Below, piece after piece: positions 49,729 to 58,825 of a stretch of DNA of 64,000 nucleotides (its first letter is position 1; each line of letters starts with the position of its first letter). The notes beneath the pieces were generated by a model. That model was not told the origin of the DNA. It did no database searches and was given only the letters and a program-made list of their open reading frames with translations. Origin of the DNA: GCA-2683825 sp965662355 (GTDB taxonomy: Bacteria; Planctomycetota; UBA1135; GCA-002686595); the NCBI GenBank assembly GCA_965662355.1, contig CBFIHP010000014.1, positions 62,001 through 126,000 on the forward strand. The letters run 5' to 3'. The position numbers and the translations under genes are program-made.

Positions 49729-51087
49729 CTAGAGCCCCAGCGTCACATTCTCCGCATTGCACAAGCGCGCACCCACGCCCCCACTGAACGTAAAGCCCTG
49801 GCACGTGCCCATGCGGCCCAACCAGGCTGCATCGCCAGGAATCGGAATCGAGATCAGGTCGACGAAACCCGAGGACGGAACGATGCTGGAGCCGAAGAAC
49901 GTGCTGGTGAGGTCGACCAGGAGCTCGCCGGCTGCAAGCACCGGACCCAGGGCCGAATCCGCATAGCAGAGCACACCGCTGAAGCCCGCGCCGCCGGGAT
50001 GGCCGGTGGCGTTGATGGTGATGTCCCACGAGCTGCCGAGGACCGGCGGAAGGGTGCTGCCCATGCACAAGGGGTTCAGCCCCGAGCCGTTGTAGGTAAC
50101 CGCTTCCGCAAGTATGGCTGCGGCGTTACCAGGATCGAAGGGCCAGCTGTTCGTCAGCGTCTCGTGTCCCACGGCACCGATGCGCACATGAATCCCGCCC
50201 GGACCGGCGGCCTCCGGAATCGGAGCGATGATTTGCGTGCCGCCGTTCGTCGAATTCAGGTTCCCGATGATGATCCGAGGGTCGTCACCCGTTTGCGTCA
50301 CGGCCTCTGGTGTGAACCACACGGCATTGCCTGTGGGCGTGAAGTCGGTACCCGTGACGGTAACGGCACCGACGACCGAGTCGATCGAGACACCGGTTAC
50401 GGTCGGCTTGTCGAAGACTCGCACACCGTAGATGCACTGGATTCCGGCGATATCATCCGAGTTGATGGAACGATCGCCTTCGTTGCTGGGTCCCGTCGAG
50501 GGTGACATCGTCGCCCCGCCGTTCGAGGAGTGCCCCAGACCGAGGGCGTGACCGTACTCGTGCACCAAGACCCCTTGGAGATCGAAGTGACCGCTGTTGA
50601 CGTTGCCCGGGCCGTCGGCCCAGATCCAGTTGTCACAGAAGCGGATGCGCCAACCGATGGAGAAGCCGGACTCCGCAAAGGCGAGGGTTCCACCGTCGCA
50701 GGACGAAATGGCCGAAACGACATTTGTGATGGTGCTGCCGATACCGTCGGCGATTCCCATCCACGCGGGCTCGAAGTTGGCGTTGCCATTGCCCAGGAAC
50801 CCCTGTGTAGGGTCACCGCTACCATTGCCGTGCCCGGTCCCCCATTCGACGGCGCCTTTCCAGATCGCCATCTCCGCTCCCGTAAAGCCGGGGAAGTTCG
50901 AATGGGCCGTCGTATTGTTGTTCGTCGCGCCGTCGGCGAAGTTGTCGAACACACGGAAGTGGCGCTCGTCGACCGACAGGTCGCTTCCGAGCTTCGAGAA
51001 GCCGCTGGCCTGCTTGGCGGGGATCAGCAGGAAGGCCGCTGCGCAGAACGCGACCGTAGGGAGTACGTAAGTACTAATTCGCTGCAT
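49729..51087 (-). CDS. Secreted matrixin-like zinc metallopeptidase with IPT/TIG and shared C-terminal module
   Basis: A 452-residue exported protease. Signal peptide at residues 1-29. The zinc site is HEYGHALGLGH (His176, Glu177, His180, His186), typical of matrixin-type peptidases. Beyond residue 230 an IPT/TIG-like beta domain (PTVTGVSIDSVVGAVTVTGTDF) precedes a 120-residue C-terminal module starting at NGSGLNP and ending VTLGL. That module also closes the proteins at 24686 and 44177. It is divergent from the large metalloprotease at 51417. Role: extracellular proteolysis. Confidence 0.82.
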   Translation of the reverse strand: MQRISTYVLPTVAFCAAAFLLIPAKQASGFSKLGSDLSVDERHFRVFDNFADGATNNNTTAHSNFPGFTGAEMAIWKGAVEWGTGHGNGSGDPTQGFLGNGNANFEPAWMGIADGIGSTITNVVSAISSCDGGTLAFAESGFSIGWRIRFCDNWIWADGPGNVNSGHFDLQGVLVHEYGHALGLGHSSNGGATMSPSTGPSNEGDRSINSDDIAGIQCIYGVRVFDKPTVTGVSIDSVVGAVTVTGTDFTPTGNAVWFTPEAVTQTGDDPRIIIGNLNSTNGGTQIIAPIPEAAGPGGIHVRIGAVGHETLTNSWPFDPGNAAAILAEAVTYNGSGLNPLCMGSTLPPVLGSSWDITINATGHPGGAGFSGVLCYADSALGPVLAAGELLVDLTSTFFGSSIVPSSGFVDLISIPIPGDAAWLGRMGTCQGFTFSGGVGARLCNAENVTLGL

Positions 51088-51416
51088 GCTTTGGGGGGGG
51101 GAGACGAGACCCAGGGACAGGGTCGGACAGCCGTTGGATTCCAGAGTACTACGGGGAGTCGATTCCTGCCTCTGAGGGTGCCACGCGGGCCTTAAAGTTC
51201 CGCGTTTTTACCTGATTGTGAACACCGACGCCAAAACCCCAAGCGGGTCGTCCGCCGATTGGGAAAGCCCGGCCCCCCCGGAGTCCCACCGAGTCCGGCC
51301 GTTTCGCAGTGGAGTGGCCCGGAATGCTATTCTCCGTTTGTCATTCTTCGAGCCCAGTACCTCGTGTCGCTGGCCCTTTCGATTCGCGTTTCTCCATAGC
51401 CTGGGAGCTTTGTTTC
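51088..51416. other. Intergenic region between divergent metalloprotease genes
   Basis: A 329-bp gap without a convincing gene. It contains a nine-base G run (51093-51101), a hairpin ACGCGG/CCGCGT followed by T5 (51183-51209) that resembles a terminator on the plus strand but follows no plus gene, and a TATTCT hexamer (51328-51333) that could be a -10 for the downstream gene. Otherwise I see nothing. Confidence 0.4.
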
Positions 51417-53912
51417 ATGCGTCGTTCGATCTCGATGCTCCTCACCGTCCTTTGTCTGTCCGTTGTCGTTTCCGCCCTGCCCCAGGGCAGACCCGGAGGA
51501 GGGTCCGAGCGCGGGGGCGATTCCGAGAAGTCGAAAGACAAGAAAGAGAAGATCAAGCCGTACGACGAGATCATCAAGGAAGACTACGAGAGCTCGCAAG
51601 GGCTCTTCCGCGTCCACACGGGCGATGACAAGGTCTTCTTCGAGATCCCCAAGAATGCCCTCGAAGAGGACCTGCTCTGGGTCACGCAACTCGCGGAGAC
51701 CCAGGCGGGATTCGGCTATGGCGGTACGGGAATCGGTCGGCGCGTGGTGCGCTGGGAGATTCGCGGCGACGACGTGCTCCTGCGCGACATCAAGTACAAG
51801 ATCCGCGGCGACGAGGAAGACACGATTCAACACTCGGTCAGGGCAACGTCCTTGGCACCCATCATCGAGATCTTCCCCATCAAGGCCTGGGGCAAGGACA
51901 AAGCCCCGGTCATCGACGTCACCGATCTCTACATCGGCGACCTGCCCGAGTTCAGCGCCAAGCGCCGCCTCGATGCCTCTGGCGTCGACAAGAAACGCTC
52001 GTTCGTGGAAACGGTCAAGGCCTTCCCCGAGAACATCGAGACGAAGGTCTTCATGACCTACAAGCTCTCCAGCAAAAGCAGCTCGAGCTCGCCTTCGCGC
52101 TCGCCACGGCGCTCGGCCACGCGTCGCGACCGCAGCCAAGGGGCCGTCACGGTGAAGTTGCACCACAGCATGATCAAGCTGCCCGAGATGCCGGCCTTGC
52201 CGCGCGAGCACGACGATCGCGTCGGGTTCTTCTCGGTATCCTTCGAGGACTATGACGGCATCGACCATGAGGTCGAGACGATCCGCTACATCACGCGCTG
52301 GCGTCTCGAGAAGAAGAACCCCGAAGCCGAGGTTTCGGAACCGAAGAAGCCCATCGTCTTCTATGTCGGCCGTGGCGTTCCGGAAAAATGGCGCCCCTAC
52401 GTCCACAAGGGCATCGAGATGTGGCAGCCGGCATTCGAAGCCGCGGGCTTCAAGAACGCCATCCTGGCCATGGATCCTCCCACCAAGCGTGAAGACCCGG
52501 ATTGGGATGCGGAAGACGCGCGCTATTCGTCCATTCGCTGGCTGCCCTCGACGGTCGAGAACGCCATGGGCCCGCACGTCAACGATCCGCGAACGGGTGA
52601 AATCCTCGAGGCGGACATCCTCATGTATCACAACGTGATCAAGTTGGTCCGTGACTGGTACTTCGTGCAGGCCTCCGCCAGCGATCCGAGCGCGCAGACA
52701 TTGCCGTTGCCCGACGAGACCATCGGTAATGCCCTGGCCTACGTGGTCGCCCACGAGGTCGGCCACTCCCTGGGCTTCCCCCACAACATGAAAGCCAGCT
52801 CGAGCTTCAGTGTCGCTCAGTTGCGTGATGCCGAGTTCACCGCTCAGAACGGCTGCGAGGCCTCGATCATGGACTACGGTCGTTTCAACTACGTTGCCCA
52901 ACCCGGCGACGGCGCGACATTGATTCCGAAGGTCGGGCCGTACGACTTCTTTGCCGTGCAATGGGGCTACAGACAATACGGCTCCGAGAAAGAGCGCCAG
53001 GAAGGCATGGGCCAGCTTGTCGCCAAGCAAATCGACGACCCGGTCTTGCGCTTCGGTAACCCGAACCCGGCCGAGGATCCGACGCAACAAACCGAGGACC
53101 TGGGCTCCGACCCGATCGCAGCGACCGAACTGGGCCTGAAGAACCTCGATCTCATCGCAGGTTATCTGGTCGAGGCATGCTGCCAGGAGGGCGAGGACTA
53201 TGCCCTGCTCGACAACATGTACGGCGAACTCCTCGGGCAACGCAACCGCGAGCTGGGCCACGTCGCCAACCTCGTCGGCGGCTTCGTCCGCACGAACCTC
53301 TGGTACGGCGACGCCGATAGCCGCTTTGGCCCGATCCCCCCGGACAAGCAACGCGAGGCGATTCGCTTCCTGCACGAGAACGCTTTCACGACGCCGACGT
53401 CCCTGATTCGCGAAGACATTCTCCAGCGCCTCGAGTCCAGCGGGATCGTCGATCGCATCCTCTCGAGTCAGAAGCGAATTCTGTCCAGCCTGATCAACAC
53501 GAACCGTGTCGATCGCATGGCCGAGCACAACGAACGCTCAAGGGAATCGACGTACTCGCCGCTCGAGCTGATGGAGGACATCACGAACGGAATTTGGAGC
53601 GAACTGGCCTCCTTCCCGGTCGAGATCGACCTCTACCGCCGCAACCTGCAGCGCGCCCACGTCGACATGCTGGCGTCGAACCTCGGCGAAGACGCCGATT
53701 CCTCTTCGGATCTCCCTGCCCTTGCGCGGGGTGAATTGGCCAACCTGCTCAGCGTCATCTCCTATGCCATCGACCATAAGTCGGAGAAGACCACGGGCCT
53801 GCACCTCGCTGACATGCAATCCCGCATCCGCGAGCACCTGAACCCGCTCCTCGAGAACGACCCCGTCACGGGCACGCCGATCATCGAGGCGAGCGCTCCT
53901 CGACGACGCTAG
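51417..53912 (+). CDS. Secreted zinc-dependent metalloprotease of the DUF5117/DUF5118 type
   Basis: An 831-residue exported protein. The ATG at 51417 begins a signal peptide (ISMLLTVLCLSVVVSA). A lysine-rich linker precedes a large N-terminal domain (DUF5117/5118-like), then the catalytic HEVGHSLGFPHN near residue 446, and a C-terminal domain (DUF4953-like) with SIMDYGRFNYVAQPGDG soon after the zinc site, typical of this family. An unusual Ser/Arg-rich low-complexity insert occurs near residues 217-240. It probably degrades extracellular protein or peptides. It is divergent from a matrixin-type protease and convergent with the DUF1569 gene. Confidence 0.83.
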   Translation: MRRSISMLLTVLCLSVVVSALPQGRPGGGSERGGDSEKSKDKKEKIKPYDEIIKEDYESSQGLFRVHTGDDKVFFEIPKNALEEDLLWVTQLAETQAGFGYGGTGIGRRVVRWEIRGDDVLLRDIKYKIRGDEEDTIQHSVRATSLAPIIEIFPIKAWGKDKAPVIDVTDLYIGDLPEFSAKRRLDASGVDKKRSFVETVKAFPENIETKVFMTYKLSSKSSSSSPSRSPRRSATRRDRSQGAVTVKLHHSMIKLPEMPALPREHDDRVGFFSVSFEDYDGIDHEVETIRYITRWRLEKKNPEAEVSEPKKPIVFYVGRGVPEKWRPYVHKGIEMWQPAFEAAGFKNAILAMDPPTKREDPDWDAEDARYSSIRWLPSTVENAMGPHVNDPRTGEILEADILMYHNVIKLVRDWYFVQASASDPSAQTLPLPDETIGNALAYVVAHEVGHSLGFPHNMKASSSFSVAQLRDAEFTAQNGCEASIMDYGRFNYVAQPGDGATLIPKVGPYDFFAVQWGYRQYGSEKERQEGMGQLVAKQIDDPVLRFGNPNPAEDPTQQTEDLGSDPIAATELGLKNLDLIAGYLVEACCQEGEDYALLDNMYGELLGQRNRELGHVANLVGGFVRTNLWYGDADSRFGPIPPDKQREAIRFLHENAFTTPTSLIREDILQRLESSGIVDRILSSQKRILSSLINTNRVDRMAEHNERSRESTYSPLELMEDITNGIWSELASFPVEIDLYRRNLQRAHVDMLASNLGEDADSSSDLPALARGELANLLSVISYAIDHKSEKTTGLHLADMQSRIREHLNPLLENDPVTGTPIIEASAPRRR

Positions 53913-53927
53913 CATCAAGTGACCGCA

Positions 53928-53950
53928 GGGCGCCCCGACATGGGGCGCCC
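53928..53950. terminator. Strong bidirectional hairpin between convergent genes
   Basis: Perfect 9-bp arms GGGCGCCCC and GGGGCGCCC around a 5-base loop GACAT, between the stops of the metalloprotease (+) and DUF1569 gene (-). There is no T-tract, but stem strength and position support a shared transcription stop. Confidence 0.6.
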
Positions 53951-53957
53951 AAGCGAC

Positions 53958-54407
53958 TCACACCCCGAACTGCCTCAGGTGGTGGTCGACGTGCTTCCAC
54001 ATCAACACATCCCAATCCTCCGGCGTCATCGGCCCGAAGAACGGATGCACCGTACAGCGTATCCCATCATCCCCGCCTTCTCCGAACCGCCGTACGCTTT
54101 CGATCAAACGCTCGCACTCGACCTCGGCTCCCTTTTCACCTGTGACGATGAATTTCTTGTCCGTCGGCAGGTTCCGCGGAAACGCCTCGGGACTGATGAA
54201 CCTCTTGCGCGCCATGCCCCCGAAGATGCGCCCTATCAGTGTGCGTTTCATCTCGAGCTCGCCCCTCGCGACTTGAAAGGGAAGAACGCAATGGGCGAAC
54301 ATCTGCGCCACGTTCATCTTGCCCCACTGAGGTAGTCGGTCCAGAGGTATGGAACGAATTCGGTCGAGGATCTGCGCGCGGGTCTTGCCGTCGAATAGAT
54401 ACGCCAT
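53958..54407 (-). CDS. DUF1569 (DinB-like) protein
   Basis: A 149-residue soluble protein. Family features are a start of FDGKTRAQILDRI, the WGKMNVAQMFAHCVLPFQVA helix, and a C-terminal TPEDWDVLMWKHVDHHLRQFG, giving His residues that could bind metal as in DinB four-helix bundles. Function is not established. A much longer upstream frame exists, but conserved sequence begins at the ATG at 54407. It is divergent from the SLC13-type carrier and convergent with the metalloprotease. Confidence 0.8.
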   Translation of the reverse strand: MAYLFDGKTRAQILDRIRSIPLDRLPQWGKMNVAQMFAHCVLPFQVARGELEMKRTLIGRIFGGMARKRFISPEAFPRNLPTDKKFIVTGEKGAEVECERLIESVRRFGEGGDDGIRCTVHPFFGPMTPEDWDVLMWKHVDHHLRQFGV

Positions 54408-54511
54408 GATTCGTGTGAGCCCGAGGGAAGGGCGAATCCTACCGCCGGGGGCACCCCTCCTGACCCGCAGACTTGTCCGATCCTGCCGGTGCAGGTCACA
54501 ATAGAACCCGG

Positions 54512-56290
54512 ATGACGCTCGAAGCACTGGTGACACTGGCCCTGCTCACGGCCACGGTATTGCTCTTGATCACCGAGTGGGTGCCGCCAGGTGTGACGGG
54601 GCTCTGCGCCATCGTCAGCCTGGTGTTGAGCGGCGTAATGCCCGCCGAAGAGGCTTTCTCAGGACTGACGAACAGTGCTGTGATCACGATCGCCAGCATG
54701 TACGTCATATCGGCCGCCGTGGTACGCACCGGTGCCGCGGCCGCAGTTGCAAACCGCTTGACGCAACCTGGCGCGGGCAGCTCGATGCGCGCGTATCAGC
54801 TGCTTTTGCTGGCGACGATGGTGCTGTCAGGGTTCGTGAACAACACGCCCCTGATCCTGATCTTCCTCCCGCTCGTACTAGGTCTTTCGAACCGTATGGG
54901 CGAGCCACCTAGCAAACTGCTGATCCCGCTTTCGTTCGTCTCGATCCTGGGAGGTTCGGTAACGCTGATCGGCACCTCGACCAACCTGATCGTCGCTTCC
55001 AGCTTGAAGGACGCATCGGGCGGTGCGATGCAGCTGGACATGTTCGACTTCACGCGACTCGGTGTGATCCTGGCGGCCGCCGGCGGGATCCTGGTCGTGT
55101 GCCTGCGCAAACGGCTGTTGCCGGACCGGCCCTCGTTGGGATTGATGACGCACAAAGGCGTGGCCGTCGAATACGTCACCGAAGTCACGGTGCTGGAAAA
55201 CGGCGGACTCGTCGGGCGTTCCCTGGCCGAGCTCGAACGAACATCCGGCTTGGGCGCGGGTGTTCGCATCCTGCAGGTCGTCCGCGGCGAAGTGGTACGC
55301 GTTCCAGATCACGATGTCGAGCTGGAGACCGGCGACCTGCTCCTCGTGAAAGGCGAACCCGAGGCCGTACTAGAACTACGTATGACCGATGGCCAAAAGG
55401 CCGCCTCGGGCTCGCGCAGCGATGCTGTCCGCGGCGTGGGACTGACGCTCTTTGAGCTTGTGGTCACACCCGGATCGTCGTGGATCGGACGCACCGCCGA
55501 AAGCCTCAAGCTGCACGACCGCTATGATGCCAGCGTCTTCGCCGTCCAGCGCCACGACGCGCATCTGCGCCAACAGATCGATCATCTGGCGTTGCAATCG
55601 GGGGACGTGCTGCTGCTCCAGGGAACGGAAGGCTCGATGCGCCAGCTGCGCGACACATCGGGAGTTCTGGTCGTGGAGGGCGTCGATTCCATCGCCAAGG
55701 ACACCCGACGCGCACCTCTTGTCGCTCTCGGACTGGGCGCTTTCGTAGCCCTGTCCGTCACCGGCCTGGTCGCCATCGAAGTCGCCGCCCTGTCCGTGGC
55801 CCTCTTCACGGTCCTGACCGGCTGCATCTCGGTCCGCCGTGCCTATGAGTCCGTCGGTTGGGACGTCCTATTCGTCATCGCCGGCACCCTGGCCCTGGGC
55901 ATCGCCTGCGTGAAGACCGGCCTAGCCAGTGCCGCGGCCCAGAGCGTCGTCCATGCCATCGCCCCGCTTGGAATGCGCGCGGTCCTCGCCGTCGTCCTGG
56001 TCTTCACAGCCTTGATGACCCAGATCCTCTCCAACAACGCCACGGCCGCGGTCATGACGCCCATTGCCCTCGAGCTGGGGCAGCAACTGGATCCTCTGAA
56101 CCCCATGCCCTTCGTGATGGCGGTTGCGTTTGGAGCCAACTGCTCCTTCCTGACGCCTGTGTCCTACAACACAAACCTGATCGTCTATGGCCCAGGTGGA
56201 TATCGCTTCACGGATTTCATCCGCCTTGGCTTGCCTCTGACCGTGCTCTTTCTCACCATCGCAATCATCTTGCTTCCGATTCTGTATTGA
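54512..56290 (+). CDS. SLC13/DASS-family anion carrier with two TrkA_C domains
   Basis: A 592-residue inner-membrane carrier. The N-terminal membrane block (residues 1-210) includes the NNTPLILIFLPLV and LIGTSTNLIV segments of the SLC13/Na-dicarboxylate-sulfate family; two soluble TrkA_C (RCK-C) domains at about 220-290 and 310-390 follow, then the second membrane block with SNNATAAVMTPIA and TPVSYNTNLIV. This insertion of RCK-C domains is typical of the bacterial sulfate/dicarboxylate branch and would give ligand-gated control. With a sulfatase in the window, sulfate or a similar anion is a possible substrate, but specificity is not proven. The ATG at 54512 begins just before helix 1. Confidence 0.85.
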   Translation: MTLEALVTLALLTATVLLLITEWVPPGVTGLCAIVSLVLSGVMPAEEAFSGLTNSAVITIASMYVISAAVVRTGAAAAVANRLTQPGAGSSMRAYQLLLLATMVLSGFVNNTPLILIFLPLVLGLSNRMGEPPSKLLIPLSFVSILGGSVTLIGTSTNLIVASSLKDASGGAMQLDMFDFTRLGVILAAAGGILVVCLRKRLLPDRPSLGLMTHKGVAVEYVTEVTVLENGGLVGRSLAELERTSGLGAGVRILQVVRGEVVRVPDHDVELETGDLLLVKGEPEAVLELRMTDGQKAASGSRSDAVRGVGLTLFELVVTPGSSWIGRTAESLKLHDRYDASVFAVQRHDAHLRQQIDHLALQSGDVLLLQGTEGSMRQLRDTSGVLVVEGVDSIAKDTRRAPLVALGLGAFVALSVTGLVAIEVAALSVALFTVLTGCISVRRAYESVGWDVLFVIAGTLALGIACVKTGLASAAAQSVVHAIAPLGMRAVLAVVLVFTALMTQILSNNATAAVMTPIALELGQQLDPLNPMPFVMAVAFGANCSFLTPVSYNTNLIVYGPGGYRFTDFIRLGLPLTVLFLTIAIILLPILY

Positions 56291-56316
56291 TGAATCGGCT
56301 CGTGCTGCGCAAGGAG

Positions 56317-57564
56317 CTAGGGCTTGCGTTCGTGAACGACACGACCGGCCTGAACCACGACCGCCACTCTGCGGGTTGCACTGGCATCGATAAGAGGATC
56401 CGCACGCAAGAGTACGAGGTCGGCGATGAAACCCGGAGCTACCCGCCCCAACCGGTCCCCCATGCCGATCACCTCCGCAGCCGTCCGGGTCGCACTGCGC
56501 AGGACCTCCGCGGGGCTCATGCCGTACTGGGCCATCAGTTCGAGCTCCAGCGCGTTGTCCCCATGCGGGAAGACGCCTACATCGCTGCCACACGTGATGG
56601 TTACGCCCGCCTCCAATGCACGCTTCATCAGGTCGCGTGAGTCCTTGATCCGCGGATGGTTCGGATCCTCGCCGTCCCAACCGGTGTAGCGGGCGATCGC
56701 GTCCGCGGCGGCGAGGGTCGGGCAGAGAACGACGCCTTCACGCTTCATCAAGCGCAGGGTCGCGAGCGAGCCATGCGTGCCGTGCTCGATCGTCTTGCAG
56801 CCCGCAATGACCGCACGCTGCATGGCCTCGTCGGTCGAGGCGTGGGCCGCCACCGGCAAACCCGCCGAGCGCGCTTCGTCGACGATCGCGACCAGCTCGG
56901 CCAGGGAGTAGGTCGGCGTGGAGGGATCGCCGGGTTTGCGGCGGTAGTCGGCGTACACCTTGATCCAATCCGCTCCCGCCGCGATCTGCTGGCGCACGGC
57001 GATACGCACACCATCGACGCCGTCCGCCACCTGTGCACCCTTCGGCAGTTCCCAGCGCGGATCGAACCCCGATGGGCCGTAGCATCCCGTCGCGACCAGC
57101 GCTCGCGTCGCCGCCAGCACGCGCGGCCCCGGAACGATCCCCAGTCGCACGGAGTCGCGCAGAGCAACATCGGCGTAGGCAGCGCCCTCGGTGCCGAGCT
57201 CACGCAGCGTCGTGAAGCCGGCTTCCAGTGTCGCCTTCATGGCCGCCACGCCGCGCACGGTACGCAACTCGAGCGACTCCTTCAGAACCTGATCGTTCCA
57301 GGAGGTCTCGTTGTACGGATGCAAGAGCAGGTGCGAATGCAGGTCGATCAGGCCCGGCACGAGCCATAGCCCTTCGGCCTCGATGATCACAGCATCGCGA
57401 TCTTGCAACTCGGAGCCGATCGCGAGGATGCGCCCATCCTCGACGAACACGTCCATCTCATGCCGCCAACCGTCCCCATCCGGGTCGAGCACACTGGCGT
57501 TACGTACGAGAAGGTCCTGGGACGAAACGGAGAGAAGGAGAGCTGTCAGGAGGGTGATCCACAT
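56317..57564 (-). CDS. Exported amidohydrolase (imidazolonepropionase/prolidase-like)
   Basis: A 415-residue metal-dependent hydrolase. The ATG at 57564 begins a signal peptide (WITLLTALLLSVSSQ). Metal ligands are H76 and H78 in DLHSH, Lys202 (WIKVYADY) as carboxylated bridging lysine, His241, His261 in EHGTHG, and Asp328 in CGSDVG, a complete binuclear site of the amidohydrolase superfamily. Related exported enzymes hydrolyse dipeptides (Xaa-Pro or similar) or cyclic amides. Substrate cannot be decided. It is convergent with the carrier and divergent from the aminotransferase. Confidence 0.85.
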   Translation of the reverse strand: MWITLLTALLLSVSSQDLLVRNASVLDPDGDGWRHEMDVFVEDGRILAIGSELQDRDAVIIEAEGLWLVPGLIDLHSHLLLHPYNETSWNDQVLKESLELRTVRGVAAMKATLEAGFTTLRELGTEGAAYADVALRDSVRLGIVPGPRVLAATRALVATGCYGPSGFDPRWELPKGAQVADGVDGVRIAVRQQIAAGADWIKVYADYRRKPGDPSTPTYSLAELVAIVDEARSAGLPVAAHASTDEAMQRAVIAGCKTIEHGTHGSLATLRLMKREGVVLCPTLAAADAIARYTGWDGEDPNHPRIKDSRDLMKRALEAGVTITCGSDVGVFPHGDNALELELMAQYGMSPAEVLRSATRTAAEVIGMGDRLGRVAPGFIADLVLLRADPLIDASATRRVAVVVQAGRVVHERKP

Positions 57565-57642
57565 GGTTTCGGCAGTAGAGTACGCTGCCTGGGCCTCACC
57601 CTCCAAACGGGACGTACAACTCGCCTCAACAAGACAGGCTCC

Positions 57643-58752
57643 ATGAAGATCCGCGAATTCGACCTCGAACGATATTACGGCAAGTACGAGTTCACGACGC
57701 GTTTTCAGCTGAGCGCATCGGATTGTGAATCACTATCGATCGGCGAATTGCTCGAGCGGTGCCACATGGGCCCCGAGACCATTCTCGAGCAGCGCCTGGG
57801 CTACACGGAGACGCGTGGCGCACTGGATCTGCGCGAGGCGATCGCGGCTTTCTATCCGGGGTGCGCGGCGGATCAGGTGCTCGTGTGCAACGCACCGCAA
57901 GAGGCGATCTTTCTCACCATGCAGGCGCTTCTGGAATCCGGCGATCGGGTCGTCGTCCTGACGCCCTGCTATCCGTCTCTGAAAGAGGTGGCGCGCAGTA
58001 TCGGGTGCGAAGTAGTCGAGTGGTCGGTCGTCGAGTCCGCCGAAGGCTGGAAACTGGATCTCGATCAGCTCGAGAAGCACCTCTCCAGGACGACGAAGTT
58101 GCTCGTCACCAACGCGCCCCACAATCCAACGGGATTGCAGCCCACCCACGAGGAATGGTGTCGGATTCGAGAGCTGGTCACGAACCACGGCGTGAAGTGG
58201 TTCTCGGATGAAATGTACCGAGGGCTCGAAGCCGACCCGGCGCGTGCCCTGACGCCTGCCTGCGCCCACGCTCCCGGCGCCGTCAGCCTGTGGGGCTCAT
58301 CGAAGTCCTTCGGTTTGCCGGGGCTGCGCATCGGATGGCTGGTCTCCCACGATGGAGCGCTGCTCTCGGAAGTGGAGAAGCTGAAGGATTACACGTCGAT
58401 CTGCTCGAGCGCGCCTGGCGAAGTCCTCGCCCGCGTGGCCCTGGAACATGCCCAGCCGATCTTCGATGGGCATAGGCGTTGCATCGCGGACAACATCCGG
58501 CTCGTCGATGGGTTCGTCGCACGAAACTCGCAGCGGTGCACATGGTTCGCGCCCCAGGCCGGCCCCGTCGGCCTGATGCGTATCTCCGGGGAAACGGCAA
58601 GCGCACACGCCGAGCGCATCCGGCTCGAAGCCGAGGGCTTGCTGGTTCCCGCCACCTTTTTCGATCTGGATGACGCCCATGTTCGCATCGGTCTGGGCCG
58701 GGCGGACTTCCCCGAAGCGCTGGCTCGGTGGGAAAGCGTCGTCGCTGGCTAG
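57643..58752 (+). CDS. Class I/II PLP-dependent aminotransferase
   Basis: A 369-residue enzyme of fold type I. Features in order: the LGYTETRGALDLREAIA substrate loop near residue 47, the PHNPTG cofactor motif (around 160), and SLWGSSKSFGLPGLRIGW with the PLP-binding Lys221. Asp at SDEMYRG binds the pyridine nitrogen. Length is normal. No specificity can be assigned. It starts at an ATG 78 bp from the divergent amidohydrolase gene; the two may act on related amino-acid substrates. Confidence 0.85.
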   Translation: MKIREFDLERYYGKYEFTTRFQLSASDCESLSIGELLERCHMGPETILEQRLGYTETRGALDLREAIAAFYPGCAADQVLVCNAPQEAIFLTMQALLESGDRVVVLTPCYPSLKEVARSIGCEVVEWSVVESAEGWKLDLDQLEKHLSRTTKLLVTNAPHNPTGLQPTHEEWCRIRELVTNHGVKWFSDEMYRGLEADPARALTPACAHAPGAVSLWGSSKSFGLPGLRIGWLVSHDGALLSEVEKLKDYTSICSSAPGEVLARVALEHAQPIFDGHRRCIADNIRLVDGFVARNSQRCTWFAPQAGPVGLMRISGETASAHAERIRLEAEGLLVPATFFDLDDAHVRIGLGRADFPEALARWESVVAG

Positions 58753-58825
58753 GGGGAGGGGCCAAAGAGGCTCGGGCAAGGCATTTGCGGTAGATTGTCG
58801 CGCCCGATTCCCAGAAGGCCCCACC

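Noticed and set aside
51327..53528. 733-codon frame antisense to the HExxH metalloprotease
   Set aside because: The sense gene has a signal peptide and zinc motif; the antisense frame has none.
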